Origin: a virus | Reading direction: 5' to 3' (one strand) | DNA: 46,235 bases | Virus record (IMG/VR): IMGVR_UViG_3300027906_000029 | Coordinates: 1 to 46,235 of that record | Part shown: one piece after another, positions 45,555 to 46,235 of the stretch | Layout: each line of letters starts with the position of its first letter | How positions within the stretch are numbered: the stretch's first letter is position 1 | The notes under the pieces: generated by a model | Seen by the model: the letters and a program-made list of their open reading frames with translations, nothing else | What the model was told of the DNA's origin: nothing | Databases searched by the model: none | Translations under genes and position numbers: made by a program

Positions 45555-45753
45555 GGTTAGTGTTAATTGTAATATCTTGGTTTAAATTGGGTTCTTTATA
45601 ATAATCAATAGTATAAGTCCTTTTATCCAAGTCACCTAGACTAATTTCCATGTCTTCTGTTAGTTTTATACATGCATCTCCTGCGACGTTAATAACTTCC
45701 TGAGTTACATTACCATCTTGTTTAATGGTATATTTAATCGTTTCTTGTGGCAT
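45541..45753 (-). CDS. DUF2997-family small protein
   Basis: The 70-residue product starts MPQETIKYTIKQDGNVTQEV and continues with VAGDACIKLTE and a final E-x2-LG around residues 24-40. The pattern TI.(F/Y).I.(Q)DG.V.E.V..V.G..C..LTE..E..LG is that of DUF2997, a family of short proteins found mainly in cyanobacteria. The single Cys (residue 28) and the GDAC motif are kept. The last 25 residues (TYTIDYYKEPNLNQD...) are an extra tail that I do not recognise. The stop overlaps the downstream Ycf35 start by 14 bases, so the two proteins are probably made together. DUF2997 has no established biochemical function; its pairing with Ycf35 here suggests a joint role. Confidence 0.7.
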   Translation of the reverse strand: MPQETIKYTIKQDGNVTQEVINVAGDACIKLTEDMEISLGDLDKRTYTIDYYKEPNLNQDITINTNHVSF

Positions 45754-45779
45754 GATTCAATATTTACTCGTTGTGATAT

Positions 45780-45923
45780 TTAGCCCTGTCCTCTGTATCT
45801 TTTACGAGCCGAGTTACGGGACGTAGCGGAGTATTTTGAGTGTTTTCCTCTTCCTTGACGAGTTTTTTTCGGTGTTGCCTCAAGTTGTTGAGTTCCCCAT
45901 GCACCAGTTTTTGCTTTAGCCAT
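45780..45923 (-). CDS. 47-aa highly basic protein (MAKAKTG...), conserved in T4-like cyanophages
   Basis: The reading frame from the ATG at 45923 to the TAA at 45780-45782 gives 47 residues starting MAKAKTGAWGTQQLEATPKK and ending ARKRYRGQG. It is very rich in Lys, Arg, Ser, Thr and Gly with almost no hydrophobic residues, so it is probably unstructured or nucleic-acid/RNA-binding. From memory, cyanophage myovirus genomes carry a near-identical small protein (MAKAKTG.WGTQQ.EATPKK), which is why I prefer this frame over a longer overlapping 66-codon frame (45764-45964) whose predicted protein looks random. The start lies 3 bases after the previous stop. Its role is unknown; the basic character and late-gene neighbourhood would fit a DNA- or RNA-binding or packaged protein, but that is inference. 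Confidence 0.75.
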   Translation of the reverse strand: MAKAKTGAWGTQQLEATPKKTRQGRGKHSKYSATSRNSARKRYRGQG

Positions 45924-45926
45924 TGT

Positions 45927-46091
45927 TTAGTCTGTTTCTTGTGTAATTTCAGTAGAGAGTTCATCAGGTTTGGGTGATCCAGTCTGATAAAACTCTATAG
46001 ATAGGTCTTCCATACGCTCAAAGTACTCAAATTGCGATAAATCAGAAAATAAAGGATAACCATTTAATAGAATAGAGTACTTATCAGCCAT
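45927..46091 (-). CDS. Small conserved phage protein, function unknown (54 aa)
   Basis: I do not recognise a function. The frame can be read upstream to 46139, but I chose the ATG at 46091: it overlaps the previous stop as TAATG and has a purine-rich AAGGGTGAT just before it. The extra upstream residues overlap the glycosyltransferase frame and are basic, unlike the rest. The protein starts MADKYSILLNGYPLFSDLSQ, carries a short acidic amphipathic stretch (EYFERMEDLSIEF) and ends in an acidic, polar tail. It has no Cys, no membrane segment and no signal peptide. It sits between the glycosyltransferase and a very basic 47-residue protein. Gene reality is supported by start context and tight packing. 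Confidence 0.6.
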   Translation of the reverse strand: MADKYSILLNGYPLFSDLSQFEYFERMEDLSIEFYQTGSPKPDELSTEITQETD

Positions 46092-46235
46092 TAGATCACC
46101 CTTGTTTTTTCGTGACCAACTCTTACACGAGGGTCGCACCAGATTTCAAACCCTGCTTCTTTCGCATCAAGGCAGAAAGATACGTCTTCGCCACACATAT
46201 CCTGCACTTCTCCTGACTCGAATACCTGCATTTTA
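46091..46235 (-). CDS. C-terminal fragment of a probable glycosyltransferase
   Basis: An open frame enters from the window edge and ends at a TAA at 46091-46093, leaving 47 residues. The visible part contains CGEDVSFC followed by AGFEIWCDPRVRVGH. This arrangement, an acidic GED(V) motif and then a (W/I)xDPxxxVxH motif, is typical of the C-terminal half of GT-A fold family 2-like glycosyltransferases, where the Asp/Glu and the final His help bind metal and nucleotide sugar. Such an enzyme would transfer a sugar to virion proteins, DNA or host surface glycans; the acceptor cannot be told from this fragment. Its stop codon overlaps the next start by one base (TAATG), so the two are probably translationally coupled. 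The N-terminus lies outside the window and the assignment rests on one motif region only. Confidence 0.55.
   Translation of the reverse strand, partial: KMQVFESGEVQDMCGEDVSFCLDAKEAGFEIWCDPRVRVGHEKTRVI

Noticed and set aside
45761-45769. GAGTAAATA upstream of the DUF2997 gene as late promoter
   Set aside because: It ends only 7 bases before the ATG, too close for a transcript start and ribosome site, and it deviates from the core.
45764-45964. 66-codon minus-strand frame
   Set aside because: It overlaps the better 47-codon gene in another frame, its product has no recognisable pattern, and its first codons lie inside the end of the preceding gene.
1-46235. tRNA genes, photosystem genes (psbA, psbD), integrase, insertion sequences and CRISPR repeats
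   Set aside because: I looked for cloverleaf sequences, these protein families and regular DNA repeats and saw none; nearly all of the window is occupied by minus-strand genes.

Overview
The window is a stretch of the structural and late-gene half of a T4-like marine myovirus genome, most likely a cyanophage infecting Prochlorococcus or Synechococcus. The T4 gene homologues appear in the order usual for T4-like cyanophages. The DNA is AT-rich. Two small genes next to gene 25 encode proteins of cyanobacterial and plastid families (Ycf35/DUF1257 and DUF2997). Every gene I can support lies on the minus strand, so the biological reading direction runs from 46235 down to 1. I see no tRNA, insertion sequence, CRISPR array or integrase, and no gene-free stretch longer than about 110 bases.

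Layout in reading order. (1) 46235-45171: the C-terminus of a probable glycosyltransferase, two very small conserved proteins, then DUF2997 and Ycf35. (2) 45120-20655: the baseplate block, with gp25, gp6, a giant 4436-residue protein in the gp7 slot, a gp8-like wedge protein and a 2403-residue DUF4815-type structural protein. (3) 20655-18073: small adaptor-like proteins and a 592-residue fibre-like protein. (4) 18062-12415: a coiled-coil protein, neck and tail-completion proteins gp13, gp14 and gp15, and terminase gp16 and gp17. (5) 12415-11948: an Nfu-type iron-sulfur scaffold domain and a small Zn-ribbon protein between terminase and sheath. (6) 11866-3600: sheath gp18, tube gp19, portal gp20, a gp67-like core protein, an 89-residue beta-rich protein, protease gp21, scaffold gp22 and major capsid gp23, closed by a TTCG-loop terminator. 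(7) 3511-1: a small coiled-coil protein, a tube-fold tail-completion protein (probable gp3), UvsY, UvsW, a conserved small protein, and the start of late sigma factor gp55 behind a strong sigma70-type promoter.

Most genes abut or overlap, often as TAATG or ATGA, which points to translational coupling. Sequences close to the T4 late promoter TATAAATA recur 20-36 bases before start codons, and several contain the stop codon of the preceding gene. gp55, the factor that would read those promoters, has instead a host-type extended -10 promoter. The most unusual content is a GxGY repeat module shared by four separate virion proteins of neck and baseplate, three Cys/YPR repeats inside the giant protein, the Ycf35-DUF2997 pair, and two real genes (47 and 59 codons) hidden under or between longer frames.
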